Source: Isoperla grammatica
Lineage: Eukaryota > Arthropoda > Insecta > Plecoptera > Perlodidae
Length of the DNA: 64,000 nucleotides
Reading direction: 5' to 3'
Assembly (NCBI GenBank): GCA_945910005.1
Contig: OX246747.1
Span: 19,730,686-19,794,685, forward strand
Part shown: piece after piece, positions 19,954 through 30,090 of the stretch
Layout: each line of letters starts with the position of its first letter
Numbering within the stretch: the first letter of the stretch is position 1
Made by a program: the position numbers and the translations under genes
Notes under the pieces: generated by a model
Databases searched by the model: none
What the model was told of the DNA's origin: nothing
Seen by the model: the letters and a program-made list of their open reading frames with translations, nothing else

Positions 19954-21574
19954 TCATGCAAGCACTATACAGTGTATACAGTCATTATGCAAGCACTGTA
20001 CAGTGTATACAGTCATTATGTAGGAGAGAGCATGCAAGCACTGTACAGTGTATACAGTCATTATGTAGGAGAGAGCATGCAAGCACTGTACAGTGTATAC
20101 AGTCATTACGAAGGAGAGAGCATGCAAGCACTGTACAGTGTATACAGTCATTATGTAGGAGAGAGCATGCAAGCACTGTACAGTGTATACAGTCATTATG
20201 TAGGAGAGAGCGTGCAAGCACTGTACAGTGTATACAGTCATTATGTAGGGTAGATCATGCAAGCACTGTACAGTGTATACAGTCATTATGTAGGAGAGAG
20301 CATGCAAGCACTGTACAGTGTATACAGTCATTATGTAGGAGAGAGCATGCAAGCACTGTACAGTGTATACAGTTCTTATGTAGGGTACATCATGCAAGCA
20401 CTGTACAGTGTATACAGTCATTATGTAGGAGAGAGCATGCAAGCACTGTACAGTGTATACAGTCATTATGTAGGAGAGGGCATGCAAGCACTGTACAGTG
20501 TATACAGTCATTATGTAGGAGAGAGCATGCAAGCACTGTACAGTGTATACAGTCATTATGTAGGAGAGAGCATGCAAGCACTGTACAGTGTATACAGTCA
20601 TTATGTAGGAGAGAGCATGCAAGCACTGTACAGTGTATACAGTCATTATGTAGGAGAGAGCATGCAAGCACTGTACAGTGTATACAGTCATTATGTAGGA
20701 GAGAGCATGCAAGCACTGTACAGTGTATACAGTCATTATGTAGGAGAGAGCATGCAAGCACTGTACAGTGTATACAGTCATTATGTAGGAGAGAGCATGC
20801 AAGCACTGTACAGTGTATACAGTCATTATGTAGGAGAGAGCATGCAAGCACTGTACAGTGTATACAGTCATTATGTAGGAGAGAGCATGCAAGCACTGTA
20901 CAGTGTATACAGTCATTATGTAGGAGAGAGCGTGCAAGCACTGTACAGTGTATACAGTCATTATGTAGGGTAGATCATGCAAGCACTGTACAGTGTATAC
21001 AGTCATTATGTAGGAGAGAGCATGCAAGCACTGTACAGTGTATACAGTCATTATGTAGGAGAGAGCATGCAAGCACTGTACAGTGTATACAGTCATTATG
21101 TAGGAGAGAGCATGCAAGCACTGTACAGTGTATACAGTCATTATGTAGGAGAGAGCATGCAAGCACTGTACAGTGTATACAGTCATTATGTAGGAGAGAG
21201 CATGCAAGCACTGTACAGTATATACAGTCATTATGTAGGAGAGAGCATGCAAGCACTGTACAGTGTATACAGTCATTATGTAGGAGAGAGCTTGCAAGCA
21301 CTGTACAGTGTACAGTCATTATGTAGGAGAGAGCATGCAAGCACTGTACAGTGTATACAGTCATTATGTAGGAGAGAGCATGCAAGCACTGTACAGTGTA
21401 TAGTCATTATGTAGGAGAGAGCATGCAAGCACTGTACAGTGTATACAGTCATTATGTAGGAGAGAGCATGCAAGCACTGTACAGTGTATACAGTCATTAT
21501 GTAGGAGAGAACATGCAAGCACTGTACAGTGTATACAGTTCTTATGTAGGAGAGAGCATGCAAGCACTGTACAG
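19954..21574. repeat. Satellite array of 45-bp units
   Basis: About 36 tandem copies of a 45-bp unit with the core GCAAGCACTGTACAGTGTAT then ACAGTCATTATGTAGGAGAG. Embedded palindromes are GCATGC, CTGTACAG and TGTATACA. Because 45 is a multiple of three, all frames stay open on both strands, but the predicted proteins are artefacts. Rare unit variants recur 720 bp apart, showing higher-order duplication. Confidence 0.97.
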
Positions 21575-21867
21575 GATATTTGGGCTTAACGTCTCATATT
21601 TTTGCAACGAGGCTAATCGAAACAATGAGTGGGTGATATATGAAGATGAAATATGGGTCTATTTGGAGGAAAGGGGCAAGTAGGAGGGAGCATGAGGAAA
21701 GGGGAAAGGGGACTGGGGTGTGGACCGCACTTTGTCTGGCTTCTCCTCCTCGACCAGTCCGGCTAGGGTGGCCCTACCAGAAGCATACGCTTCCGCTGGC
21801 ATAGCTCTCGGGATCAACAAAGCACACAAACCTGCCCACCACGATAAGATAGCAGTCCCTGAGCAGG
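21575..21867 (-). mobile_element. SINE, tail 2 / head A
   Basis: Abuts the satellite array on the left (array ends CTGTACAG, SINE begins GATATTTGGGC) and RCC1-like sequence on the right (ends GAGCAGG). No duplication is visible, so one junction may be rearranged. Confidence 0.88.
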
Positions 21868-22046
21868 GTCATCAGCCGTGGCTGCCGTGTCCTGTGGTTA
21901 TTACCACACTGTGGCCCTCGGTGTCGATGGGACGACCTGGGCGTGGGGAAAACAGAAATGGTCAGTTGGGTACCGGGGACAGGGTTAGGAGATCCGCCCC
22001 CTCTCGAATGATTGGCTTTGAGGACCAGACTGTCTCGATTGACATA
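21868..22046 (+). pseudogene. RCC1-repeat fragment, inverted copy
   Basis: The plus strand encodes AAVSCGYYHTVALGVDGTTW, an RCC1 (seven-bladed propeller) repeat, nearly identical to the minus-strand copy at 22326-22558. A frame slip occurs after WAWG. It is an inverted duplicate of one exon of the gene to its right, ending at CTCGATTGACATACATTATTG. Confidence 0.7.
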
Positions 22047-22980
22047 CATTATTGATTGATAATGACCTTGAAGCAAACAGGACACTCGATAGTGGTCATG
22101 ATGTTCCGTTCTAATTCTGCTGTACCATTCCTCACCCGGTTGCCCCTCTCTGCAACACGGATCCCTAGTTGAGGTGCCGGTGTAATGTTTGCCTTCTCAA
22201 CTGTCAAGAGTAGAGAATACGTCTCAGCAAAGACCACCTGTTGAACAATCACCTCTGATGACTTCGGCAACCGAGTCGCCACTGTAAAGGTTTCCTTCCG
22301 CGGACCCAACTGACCACTTAGTCCACTACCGCACACAAACACATCCCCTTCCTGTGTCTACATCGCAGTGTTGCGCAAACAGCGATGACCTGGGAGACGG
22401 GTCCTCGACGCCAATCATTCGAGAGGGGGCGGATCTCTTAACCCTATCACCGGTACCTAACTGACCATTTCCATTATCACCCCAAGCCCAGGTCGTCCCA
22501 TCGACTCTGAGGGCCACAGTGTGGTAATAACCACAGGACACGGCAGCCACGCCTGATGACTGATTGATTGATTAATGGGGCTTAACGTCTCATATTTTTG
22601 CAACAATGGCTAATCGAGACGATGAGCGGGTGATAATGAAGATGAGAAAGATGATGATGAAGAATAAGCCACATCCGAATCGGATCCATTGTATGTCGCG
22701 TTGGTCGTCATACGGGAGTCCAGCAAGGGAGGGCAGGGCCAAGTGGGAGAAGAAATATTCCGTGGGACAGTGGAGGGATAGGGACAGGATCTCCTTTCGT
22801 CGCCTCTTACGACTAGCAGAATCACTCTGGGCCTATTCTTCCCGGGCCCAGACGGGCGACGGCTGATGACGGCGTCGATACTCGCGTTAAGCTGGACAAG
22901 GTTTCGGCTACGTCAAGACCAAGTTGGCCATAGTTATTCCACCCAGTTATCAAGAGTGCCCAAGAGGCCGAGACAAGATT
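22047..22980 (-). pseudogene. RCC1-repeat / RING gene segment split by a SINE
   Basis: Read on the minus strand from 22980: ITGWNNYGQLGLDVAETL (RCC1 blade), then a SINE, then AAVSCGYYHTVALRVDGTTW and WGDNGNGQLGTGD (next blade), then FVCGSGLSGQLG and VIVQQVVFAETYSLLLTV (another blade), a linker, and TTIECPVCFKVI, the first zinc-ligand pair of a RING finger of the SIAH/TRAF type. The protein would be a ubiquitin ligase with an RCC1 propeller. Coding breaks: the SINE (exonic or at an exon edge) and a shift near 22340. The rest of the RING is not seen downstream. Confidence 0.6.
22561..22858 (-). mobile_element. SINE, tail 1 / head B, inside RCC1 gene
   Basis: Flanked by ACGCCTGATGAC (22549-22560) and ACGGCTGATGAC (22859-22870), an imperfect 12-bp duplication. 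Head B is recognised by its TCGTAAGAGGCGAC block (in SINE sense) near 22800. Confidence 0.92.
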
Positions 22981-23287
22981 GATTGATATTTGGGCTTAAC
23001 GTCTCATATTTTTGCAACGAGGCTTATCGAGACAATGAGTGGGTGATAGATTAAGATGCAAAAGGGGGCTGTTTGGAGGAAAGGGGCAAGTAGGAAGGCA
23101 GAGTGAAAAATTGGAAGGGGGAGGAAAAGGAGGGGGAAGGTTGTGGCCTGCATTTCGTCTGACTTATCCTCGACCTGTCCTGCTACAGAGGCCCTACCAG
23201 AAGCATACGCTTCCGCCGGCATAGCTCCAGGAATCATCAAAGCGCACAAACCTGCACACCACGATAAGGTAGCAGTCCCTGGGTAGG
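22978..23287 (-). mobile_element. SINE, tail 2 / head A
   Basis: ATTTGGGCTTAACGTCTC start and GGGTAGG end; body carries the GGAGGAAAGGGGCAAGTAGG block typical of tail 2. No clear target duplication. Confidence 0.88.
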
Positions 23288-23435
23288 CAAACTCAAGGTG
23301 TTATTGGAAGCACCACTACTGGAGAAAGGCATGTATTTGAAAATGAAAGCCAGAAACTGCAGTCTTTGGCAGGAGCCATCTTCCTCGTGAGTGTTCCAAA
23401 CCTCACGTGTCGAACCGTCTTGCCATTAAAGTTTT

Positions 23436-23748
23436 GTTTGATTAGATTATTTGGGCTTTACGTCTTATATTTTTGCGACTAGGCTAATCAAGACGATGAG
23501 TGGGTGATAATGAAAATGAAATTGGGGACTCTTTGGAGGAAAGGGGCAAGTAGGAGGGCGTGTGAGAAAAGGGGAAAGGGGAGAATAGGGGATTGGGGTA
23601 TAACTGCACTTCGTCTGACTTCTCCTCCTTGACCAGTGGTGGACTAGGGTGGCCCTACCAGAAGCATACGCTTCCGCCGGCATAGCTCTCGGGATCAGCA
23701 AAGCACACAAACCTGCCCACCACGATAAGGTAGCAGTCCCTGGGCAGG
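23436..23748 (-). mobile_element. SINE, tail 2 / head A
   Basis: Flanked by TGCCATTAA at 23421 and 23749, with partial similarity beyond (AAGTTTTG versus GGTGTTGTG). Complete head A. Confidence 0.9.
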
Positions 23749-23880
23749 TGCCATTAAGGTGTTGTGTCTTTCTTTTTTAATGTTTACTTTCAGCTCTCAA
23801 AGTGGTCATCTCTCACAAAGGTAAGCTGTCTACATTCTACAACACCTGATATTATTAGCGCATGGCGCTTCGACACTTGA

Positions 23881-24264
23881 TTGATTGATGATTGATTAAT
23901 GGGGCTTAACGTCTCATATTTATGCAACGATGGCTAATCGAGACGATGAGCGGGTGATAATGAAGATGAGAAAGATGATAATGAAGAATAAAGCCACATT
24001 TGAATCAGATCCATTACGTCGCGTGAGTCGTCATACGGGAGTCCAGCAAGGGAGGGCAGGGCCAAGTGGGAGGAGAAATATTCAATGGGACAGTGGGGGG
24101 GAAAGGGGATTGGGGTGTGGACTGCACTTCGTCTGACTTCTCCTCCTCGACCAGTCCGGCTTGGGTGGCCCTACCAGAAGCATACGCTTCCGCCGGCATA
24201 GCTCTCGGGGTCAACAAAGCACGCAAACCTGCCCACCACGATAAGGTGGCAGTCCCTGGGCAGG
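23881..24264 (-). mobile_element. SINE, tail 1 / head A
   Basis: Perfect 12-bp duplication TTCGACACTTGA (23869-23880 and 24265-24276). Full length. Confidence 0.95.
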
Positions 24265-24315
24265 TTCGACACTTGAGGCATGAAAGCACAGTCAACTAAG
24301 CTCTAGAAGCCCATA

Positions 24316-24437
24316 TAAGCTTTAACTAAACAAACAACAGTTTCTCTACGGTTGTCGAAACCTTTAGTTCAAACTTTCCCGATGGCAACTGTAAACGAAA
24401 GATCGTCATTCTGGAGAAATGTGCCAAGCAATGGCGC
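24316..24437. repeat. Duplicated SINA-gene 3' end, copy 1
   Basis: About 120 bp (AACTAAACAAACAA through CTACGGTTGTCGAAACC and ACGAAAGATCGTCATT) recur at 34593-34716. The segment spans the stop codon and 3' flank of the SINA-like frame. Confidence 0.85.
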
Positions 24438-24680
24438 ATTGACACTTACACAGTTGGATGAATGAAACATGTCTTCAACATTCTCGATATCAGAACAAAT
24501 GTTCCTGCGGAAAGTAGTGCTCATGTCTTCACTGAGAAGCGTGGGTTTAAGCCTGAACGCGTGCCTGTCCTCGGGGGTGCCTATGTACCTGACGGCCGCC
24601 CGGAACGTAGTCACATTCCCGTCGTACCCGCGATGTAGCGTGTACACTCTGCCGGGCGCTGCGAGCACGTCTGTGAGCAA
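24369..24680 (-). pseudogene. SINA/SIAH-like substrate-binding domain exon
   Basis: Minus-strand frame of 103 residues: VYTLHRGYDGNVTTFRAAV, RYIGTPEDRHAFRLKPTL, then a variable middle, SSNCVSVNAPLLGTFLQ and NDDLSFTVAIGKV at the stop. The layout (F..aV.yIGTpedrh.F, then a sheet ending L.FtVaIgK) fits the C-terminal TRAF-like domain of SIAH-type E3 ligases. It is probably part of the same gene family as the RCC1/RING segment nearby, although it lies upstream rather than downstream of it, which implies rearrangement or a second gene copy. Similarity is moderate. Confidence 0.5.
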
Positions 24681-24836
24681 GAGTCAAGCCGCTGCACAAA
24701 CGTGTCACAACAAACTTAAAAATCCGATTCGGTTTCGTGGAAAGAAAAGGAGGAAATATGGGAGAGAATTGCGGCTTGTTTACTTAGAACAAATTAGAGA
24801 GCTTAAAGCAGGCCAATTTCCGCCTGAATATATTGT

Positions 24837-25013
24837 GCATGGAATACTGGAATAGGATCTCGGTTCTATTATGTTGTTTTTCTGAACCAGAGATAATGAT
24901 TAATAGAGACTGACGGGGGCATTCGTATTGCGGCGTTAGGGGTGAAATTCTTGGATCGTCGCAAGACGAACATAAGTGAAATCATTTGCCAAGAAAGCTT
25001 TTATTAATCAAGA
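24837..25013 (+). rRNA. Diverged 18S rRNA fragment (pseudogene)
   Basis: About 177 bp collinear with the central domain of eukaryotic small-subunit rRNA: TGGAATACTGGAATAGGATC, GGGGGCATTCGTATTGCGGC, GTGAAATTCTTGGATCGTCG, CATTTGCCAAGAA and TTATTAATCAAGAAC in the right order and spacing. Several substitutions break conserved sites, and homology stops on both sides, so it is a dispersed fragment and not part of an rDNA unit. Confidence 0.93.
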
Positions 25014-25119
25014 ACCTCCCTTTCCGCCAGGTCTTGTTACAAAATCTAAAGAAGAATACTATAAAATAGTTAGCAGAGGAAAAGGTGAACATCTACAAGA
25101 CAGGTAAGGAGATGATAAC

Positions 25120-25438
25120 ATATTAAATTTTGTAACTAGGCGGGATTCAGGCTAGGCTTAGCCTATGAGCAAGGGCCAAAACCTAGGCCTAGAGCAGGTT
25201 GAACAAGGGCTAGGGTCTAGGTCTAGGCTGGCCATGGTTATATGATAGCCTGGGGTTCGATACCCAGGTACGCCCCCCCAAGTCAAGAGCTCCTGGGCTC
25301 GATCTGCAGGCGAGTGCCTCATTGAAGAAGGAATAAAGAGGATCTTTCACCACAACCAGATAAGGTACCAAGAAATCTTCTGTTGCAGGTGACCTTGGTC
25401 TAGGCTGAACTCAGGTAGAAGGCGGTACGCCTGTAAAG
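25120..25438. repeat. CTAGGCCT-rich low-complexity DNA
   Basis: Contains many CTAGG, GGCTAGG and CCTAGGCCTAG words, like 40735-40870. No gene. It may hold the 5' flank of the FAR1-like exon. Confidence 0.5.
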
Positions 25439-25768
25439 ATGGTTGTTGGGTCTTTTTATTCTACATATTCAGAATTTCTTGAGGCATTTGATGATTGGGC
25501 AAAGGAGTTTCATCATCCCATGTCTATGCTTCTGTCTCACCGAAATGCTCGTGGTGATGAAGGCTTTCCTTGTGATGATGCCGTATTCGCATGCAAACAT
25601 CGTGGTGCACCTAAGATGACTGGTAAGGACATCCGCCCGAACCAGAAATACTATGCACGAGGGTGTGAAGTGTTTCTAGATGTAAGGTTTTACGAACGAC
25701 GGAATGGTTATGTAGGGAAAAGCATAACTGATGTCCACAACCATCTAACTTGGCCTAATAGCCCATAG
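25439..25768 (+). CDS. FAR1/ZSWIM-type DNA-binding domain
   Basis: A 109-residue frame starting MVVGSFYSTYSEFLEAFDDW, then FHHPMSMLLSHRN, VFACKHRGAPKMTGKDIRP NQ and YVGKSITDVHNHLTW. The F..y.eF...f..W opening, the Cys/His pair (CKH...HNH) and the RPNQ spacing match the FAR1-like N-terminal domain of MULE-derived ZSWIM proteins, and the same layout recurs at 54570-54850. It ends at a stop without the transposase core, so it is a partial gene or single exon. Confidence 0.55.
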   Translation: MVVGSFYSTYSEFLEAFDDWAKEFHHPMSMLLSHRNARGDEGFPCDDAVFACKHRGAPKMTGKDIRPNQKYYARGCEVFLDVRFYERRNGYVGKSITDVHNHLTWPNSP

Positions 25769-25782
25769 CTGGGCCTGGGCCT

Positions 25783-25852
25783 GGCATAGCTTTTGGGATC
25801 AGCAAAGCACGCAAACATGCCCACCACAATAAGGTAGCAGTCTATGGGCAGG
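25783..25852 (-). mobile_element. SINE head A fragment
   Basis: GGCATAGCTTTTGGGATCAG through CACAATAAGGTAGCAGTCTA to GGGCAGG: only the first 70 bp of the SINE (in its own sense), diverged. Confidence 0.82.
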
Positions 25853-25859
25853 TTGTGTT

Positions 25860-26381
25860 TCAGAACTTTCAAAAACATGGATAGAAATCAAGTATGCAGC
25901 CAATCCGGCAGCTCTTCCCCATTGCCGCCACGTCTTCCTTTAAAGGCATTTTCAAAAAATCAGTCGTCAGCAACCAGCAGTCTCAGCAGTCCCGTCAACA
26001 CCACCCCCAGCCAACAGCAGTCAACGGATGTTGAAGAAAGAGAACACTCATATCAAGCTAGTAGGCCTATCAGCTCTTCAAGCAAAACCACTGTAAATCT
26101 AACACAATCCAAGCCATATTCACCAGATAAATTCCATTTAAAAAAACAGAAGGCTGCCAACATCGACAATGTTTTAAAAGAACAGACTATTGGATATTGG
26201 ATGAGCGGAAGATGCTGATGGAATCGGTGCCTGATGATGGAGGGTTGCCGAGTGAAACAAAACATTTCACAAATTACCTCGGCACTCTTCTCCAAAGTGT
26301 GACTGATACTAAAAAACAGCGTGCTTTGCAAAACAAGATTTTGATCCAAGTCCATGAATGTATAGACCAAGAGCAGGCCTA
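25860..26381 (+). CDS. Ser-rich protein with BESS-like C-terminus
   Basis: Two overlapping frames (25844-26218 and 26197-26382). The first is Ser/Pro/Gln-rich and ends NIDNVLKEQTIGYWMSG; the second has HFTNYLGTLLQSVTDTKKQR followed by ALQNKILIQVHECIDQEQ, which resembles the BESS motif of MADF-BESS regulators and Harbinger-encoded Myb-like proteins. A frameshift or a small intron near 26205 separates them. The N-terminal DNA-binding domain is not next to it. Confidence 0.4.
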
Positions 26382-26386
26382 GTTCC

Positions 26387-26412
26387 CCCCCCCCCCCCCC
26401 CCCCCCCCCCCG
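26387..26412. repeat. Poly-C tract
   Basis: An uninterrupted run of about 25 C residues just after the preceding stop codon; prone to replication and sequencing slippage. Confidence 0.95.
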
Positions 26413-26586
26413 GAGGAAACACATTTCATAAGCTATGGTACACTGGGCAATGGGAATGCAGTGGGTCAGCTAGAGGTTTGCACACAAATGTTTCTCATAT
26501 TATATATTTATAAACTAAGTAATTTTTTCAGTTTTTGCTGAATTAAATTTATCAATATTGATGCTCACTTTCTATATAAACGGTTT

Positions 26587-27000
26587 AGCCGCAGCCGCTA
26601 ATCCGGTTCCCATACGAACACCGAAGTTAAGCAACCTCAGGCTAGATCAGGAGGTGGATGGGTGACCACTCGCCTCTGAAACACTAGTTACCGTGGTTAG
26701 AGCAGATTGGAGGGTTCGAAAACTTGTGTAAGAGCTTCGTTCTTCTCGTCAACTGCTCGGCAGTCCAGGTTAGTGGAGGAACCTATATGACTGGTCAAAG
26801 TTACACCGTCCTTTCAGATGGGACGTAAAGCTGATGGTCCCCTTGGTAGTTTTCGACAGGAGTAGGCTACGTGCCGGTACAAGGCTTCCCCTCCTGTTTT
26901 CTTCATCATCATGCATTGTTGTTAATCATCCGTTGTTATACTGGTCACTGTTAAATGGCATAAAATGCTGCATGGGGCCAATTCATAAATAAATAAATAT
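26587..27000 (+). mobile_element. 5S-rRNA-headed SINE (SINE3 class)
   Basis: The first 105 bp are a 5S rRNA relative with both internal promoter boxes in place: ACCGAAGTTAAGCAAC (box A) and GGATGGGTGACC (box C). The body holds CCTTTCAGATGGGACGTAAA, a motif conserved in several animal SINE families, and the 3' end is an (AAAT)n tail at 26986-27000. In the class, transcription is by RNA polymerase III and mobilisation by a partner LINE. Confidence 0.88.
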
Positions 27001-27904
27001 TACTGAACTTAGACCTAGCATATTGCTGTGTTTCACGAAGAAAACTGCCGTGTGGAAGGTAACTACTAAACGCATAGGTTTATACGGCAAGCACATGGAT
27101 TTCTTAAAGTCCTAACCCGTCTTTAAATATTGGCTGGCCCGTCTATTTCTCTATGGGCTGGCCTGAAGTCCCTTACTGTAGAGTGTAGGCCTAATTAATT
27201 AGCTATATTGGTACGTACGAGATTAAGGCAGGAGTTAAAAGGGTAACACACAATCTGATATATTTGTTTGTTACAATTTTAGGTGCTGCCTCGGCTGACG
27301 TAAGCCCTGTCCTGTTGGATGAAGGAGGTAGGGCCCTAGCCCGTCATTAGTGTTGACAGTTTGGATGGTAAGGATAGCCCTAGATCCTGGAGGTTCTGCC
27401 TTCTAATACCCTGTTCCATGCTTTAACGTAGGTCGTTACGCCGACTTTAGCATTGAATGGTGTTTATTGCTCTCAGCACAATTCACGCCGACAGCTTTTA
27501 AAGGTTAAATTGTCAAAGACAGGTTCTACTGCCCATTGGCTTAATAAATCAGTAGCTCCGTACGCCTGTACACACTGGCCACTGTAAAGTGTTACCAGGA
27601 AATATAGAATTAGGCCTATGTAGGGTACAAGGGTGAATGGTATAAAAATATTCAAAAGAACGGCTAGTACGTACACTGGTTTACACTAGTGTAGGCGTAG
27701 TCTTGTAATGTGTTGCATTGTGTTGTGTGACAAGACAATGGCAACACATAACAAGACTTTAGGCCTTTACCATGGTAAAGGCTGTTGCACTGTAATCCAA
27801 GTCTGTTACCGGCTTTCAAAGTAAAATAGGAGTGCTCTAATATACGTGGAAAATGTGGTTTGGGTTTAGTCTTGTAAAATATTGAGGGCACACTAATGGT
27901 AATA
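27001..27904. other. Intergenic DNA
   Basis: No gene or known repeat recognised, apart from scattered TAGGCCTA words. Paired CATGGTAAAG / CTTTACCATGG near 27770 forms a small palindrome. Confidence 0.4.
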
Positions 27905-28057
27905 GTACGCTTACAGCTACGCGTTGTGAGCGAAGCGAAGGCGCGAGCTCCAATCAGTGGCCGAGTTTGCGTGAAACTATTAACTTCTTTGCGAGAAACC
28001 CAGCCGCTGATTGGAGCTCGCGCACTCGCTTCGCTCGCAACACGTAGCTGTAAACGT
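27905..28057. mobile_element. Fold-back MITE with about 55-bp inverted arms
   Basis: Arms 27905-27959 (from TACGCTTACAGCTACG to CTCCAATCAG) and 28003-28057 (from CTGATTGGAG to CGTAGCTGTAAACGTA) are inverted copies with few mismatches around a 43-bp centre. The whole unit is about 153 bp. No coding capacity. It would form a long hairpin. Confidence 0.85.
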
Positions 28058-28080
28058 ACCATATAGCCTTCTAGTCTAGT

Positions 28081-28356
28081 GATTGATATTTGGGCTTAAC
28101 GTCTCATATTTTTGCAACGTGGCTAATCGAGACAATGAGTGGGTGATATATGAAGATGAAAAAGAGGGCTGTTTGGGGAAAGGGGCGGGGTGGAAAGGGG
28201 ATTGGGGTGTGAGCTGCACTTCGTCCGACTTCTCCTCCTCGACCAGTCCGGCTAGATCGGCCCTACCAGAAGCATACGCTTCCGCCGGCATAGCTCTCGG
28301 GATCAACAAAGCACGCAAACCTGCCCACCACGATAAGGTAGCAGTCCCTGGGCAGG
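28081..28356 (-). mobile_element. SINE, tail 2 / head A
   Basis: Flanked by TCTAGTCTAGTG (left) and TCTAATCTAGTG (right), a 12-bp duplication with one mismatch. It lies 24 bp from the MITE. Confidence 0.92.
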
Positions 28357-28562
28357 ATTCTAATCTAGTGTCTATGAGTTATAATCCATTGAACAAAAAT
28401 TACTAACTCTACTTACATAATGTTTTGAGGAGCTCTCTGTAAGGCCTACTTTAAGGTAGCCCAATGTAAGTTAACGACACAAGTCCAAACTGTTTTATTA
28501 TTACTTTATCAAAGTGCAAAGCATAGCACAAAAATACTCTAAATTCCTCGTTATATTTGCCC

Positions 28563-30090
28563 GGTGGCTCATCAAGCAAAAGGTGGACAGAAGCCGAAGT
28601 TAAAGCAATAATTGCGCTTTACAGAAGCCCCTTATTTCAGTACCCCTAGACAAATTAAAGTGTAAGGGCTAAAATTGCTACAAAGTTGAATGAACAAGGA
28701 GTGGTGGTTAATAGCGGACAGTGTGACACAAAACTTAAAAATTTAAGGAAAACTATCAAATCAAAATAAGACACCAATAAAAAAACTGGGCGAGGTAGGA
28801 TTGACTGGCCGTACTTCGACCTGATGGATGAGCTGTTTGGACACAAGTCCGATATTCATCCTGTCTCCTCTGCTGGTAGCAGAAGGGGTTTTATCCCTAA
28901 TCAAAGCTCAACTTGCTCCTCATTGTCATCAGTCATTGCGCAGCACCACTCCATAGTTCCCGTGCATCATCTGGGGCCAGTGGCGATTTTAGGCCTAGGC
29001 GCACTAGGCGCGCGCCTAGGGCCCCTCGATCCGGGGGGCCCCCCAAATCAAACTCGATTATCAGTCACAAGGCTAATGGTTTTCTACAAAGCAGACATAA
29101 ACAGCTCAATCCTTCGAGATGATGTGATTCAGTTTTTAATGTTTGCTAAACAGTAAATAGGAATCGCTTCAATTACCCCCTCTGATATACCAGTTCCTAC
29201 TTTGTGGATTAAAATCGACTTTTCCAAAATGTGAAAACAATTTTACGTATTTACTAAACGATTCCTGTAAGTATAGCATGGAAGGAACGCTCGTTTTAAG
29301 CACTGGTAAGAGTAAAGAGCTATTTAAGAATAAGATACTCTATGGGGAAGAGCGACTTGAGAATCTTGCAGTACTGACGTGCATCAAGTCGTCCTGTTTG
29401 ATAGGGGCCTGTCCCGGTGTCCCCACAACTGTTCACGCGACGGGTTAGCTGTTTTGTCCCCTTTTTGGAAATATACCGATTGCACGTGTATCTCCTGGCT
29501 TTCTCTTTAAATTTCGTCTCACACGCTTTAAACTTATAGCTTTCATAAAAATATATATCTAATATACAAATAATGTACAAAAACCGCACTTAGGATTAGA
29601 AATAACAGCCTTATATCAATATCAGGAACACAACAACATACATCGGAAATCTTAAACAAATTTCGACTGCAATTGCCACAAAGTCTACTAAAACTATTAA
29701 TTCCACGTTTTTAGTTTAAAAAATATGGATACTCTATCAGAGACTATAAACTTTGTAAGTGTGGTAAGGAAATTGACAGCTTTGCCAATGCAGTGCATAG
29801 GAAAAAGCGATTGAAAATATGTTGTTTTTTTTTAAATTGTGTGTATAAATATATTTGTTTAGATGTAGAATTGAATTTCAATAGCATGGGCCCAAATTTC
29901 TCCGCGCCTAGGGCCCCAAATAACGTAAACGCGCCTCTGTCTGGGTCAAGCTGGAAACGAGGTGGTATGACAAACGCGTTGGCCGACCACTTTACGGCTA
30001 TACGGCAAATGTTCGAACGAGACTATTATGTCGTTATATGTAGTAGGACTTTGTACCAAAGGTTAGTATTAACAACTCGCTGCTTGTGCT
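28563..30090 (+). pseudogene. Myb/SANT-like (trihelix) gene split by a hAT element
   Basis: Starting near 28563 the plus strand encodes SSSKRWTEAEVKAIIALYRS, then (after a stop) KLNEQGVVVNSGQCDTKLKN, LRKTIKSK, a stop, GRIDWPYFDLMDELFGHKSD. This is the W-x18-L-x-W spacing of Myb/SANT-like DNA-binding domains common in transposon-derived genes. A Ser-rich linker follows and is cut at 28977 by the hAT-like insertion. After 29940 the frame resumes with GSSWKRGGMTNALADHFTAI and a charged helix. Several stops make it a pseudogene. Confidence 0.6.
28978..29939. mobile_element. Non-autonomous hAT-like DNA element
   Basis: Ends CAGTGGCG (28978) and CGCCTCTG (29939) are inverted copies with one mismatch, flanked by TCTGGGGC (28970-28977) and TCTGGGTC (29940-29947), an 8-bp duplication with one mismatch as expected for hAT. 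GC-rich subterminal blocks (CGCGCCTAGGGCCCC left, CCGCGCCTAGGGCCCC-like right) are also inverted. The 962-bp interior is AT-rich and has no transposase. Confidence 0.78.

Noticed and set aside
19954..21574. Possible CRISPR array
   Set aside because: Units are contiguous and identical, with no unique spacers, and the genome is eukaryotic.
19954..21683. Frames of 447 and 456 codons on both strands
   Set aside because: The 45-bp satellite is a multiple of three and lacks stops in several frames at once; no domain or promoter.
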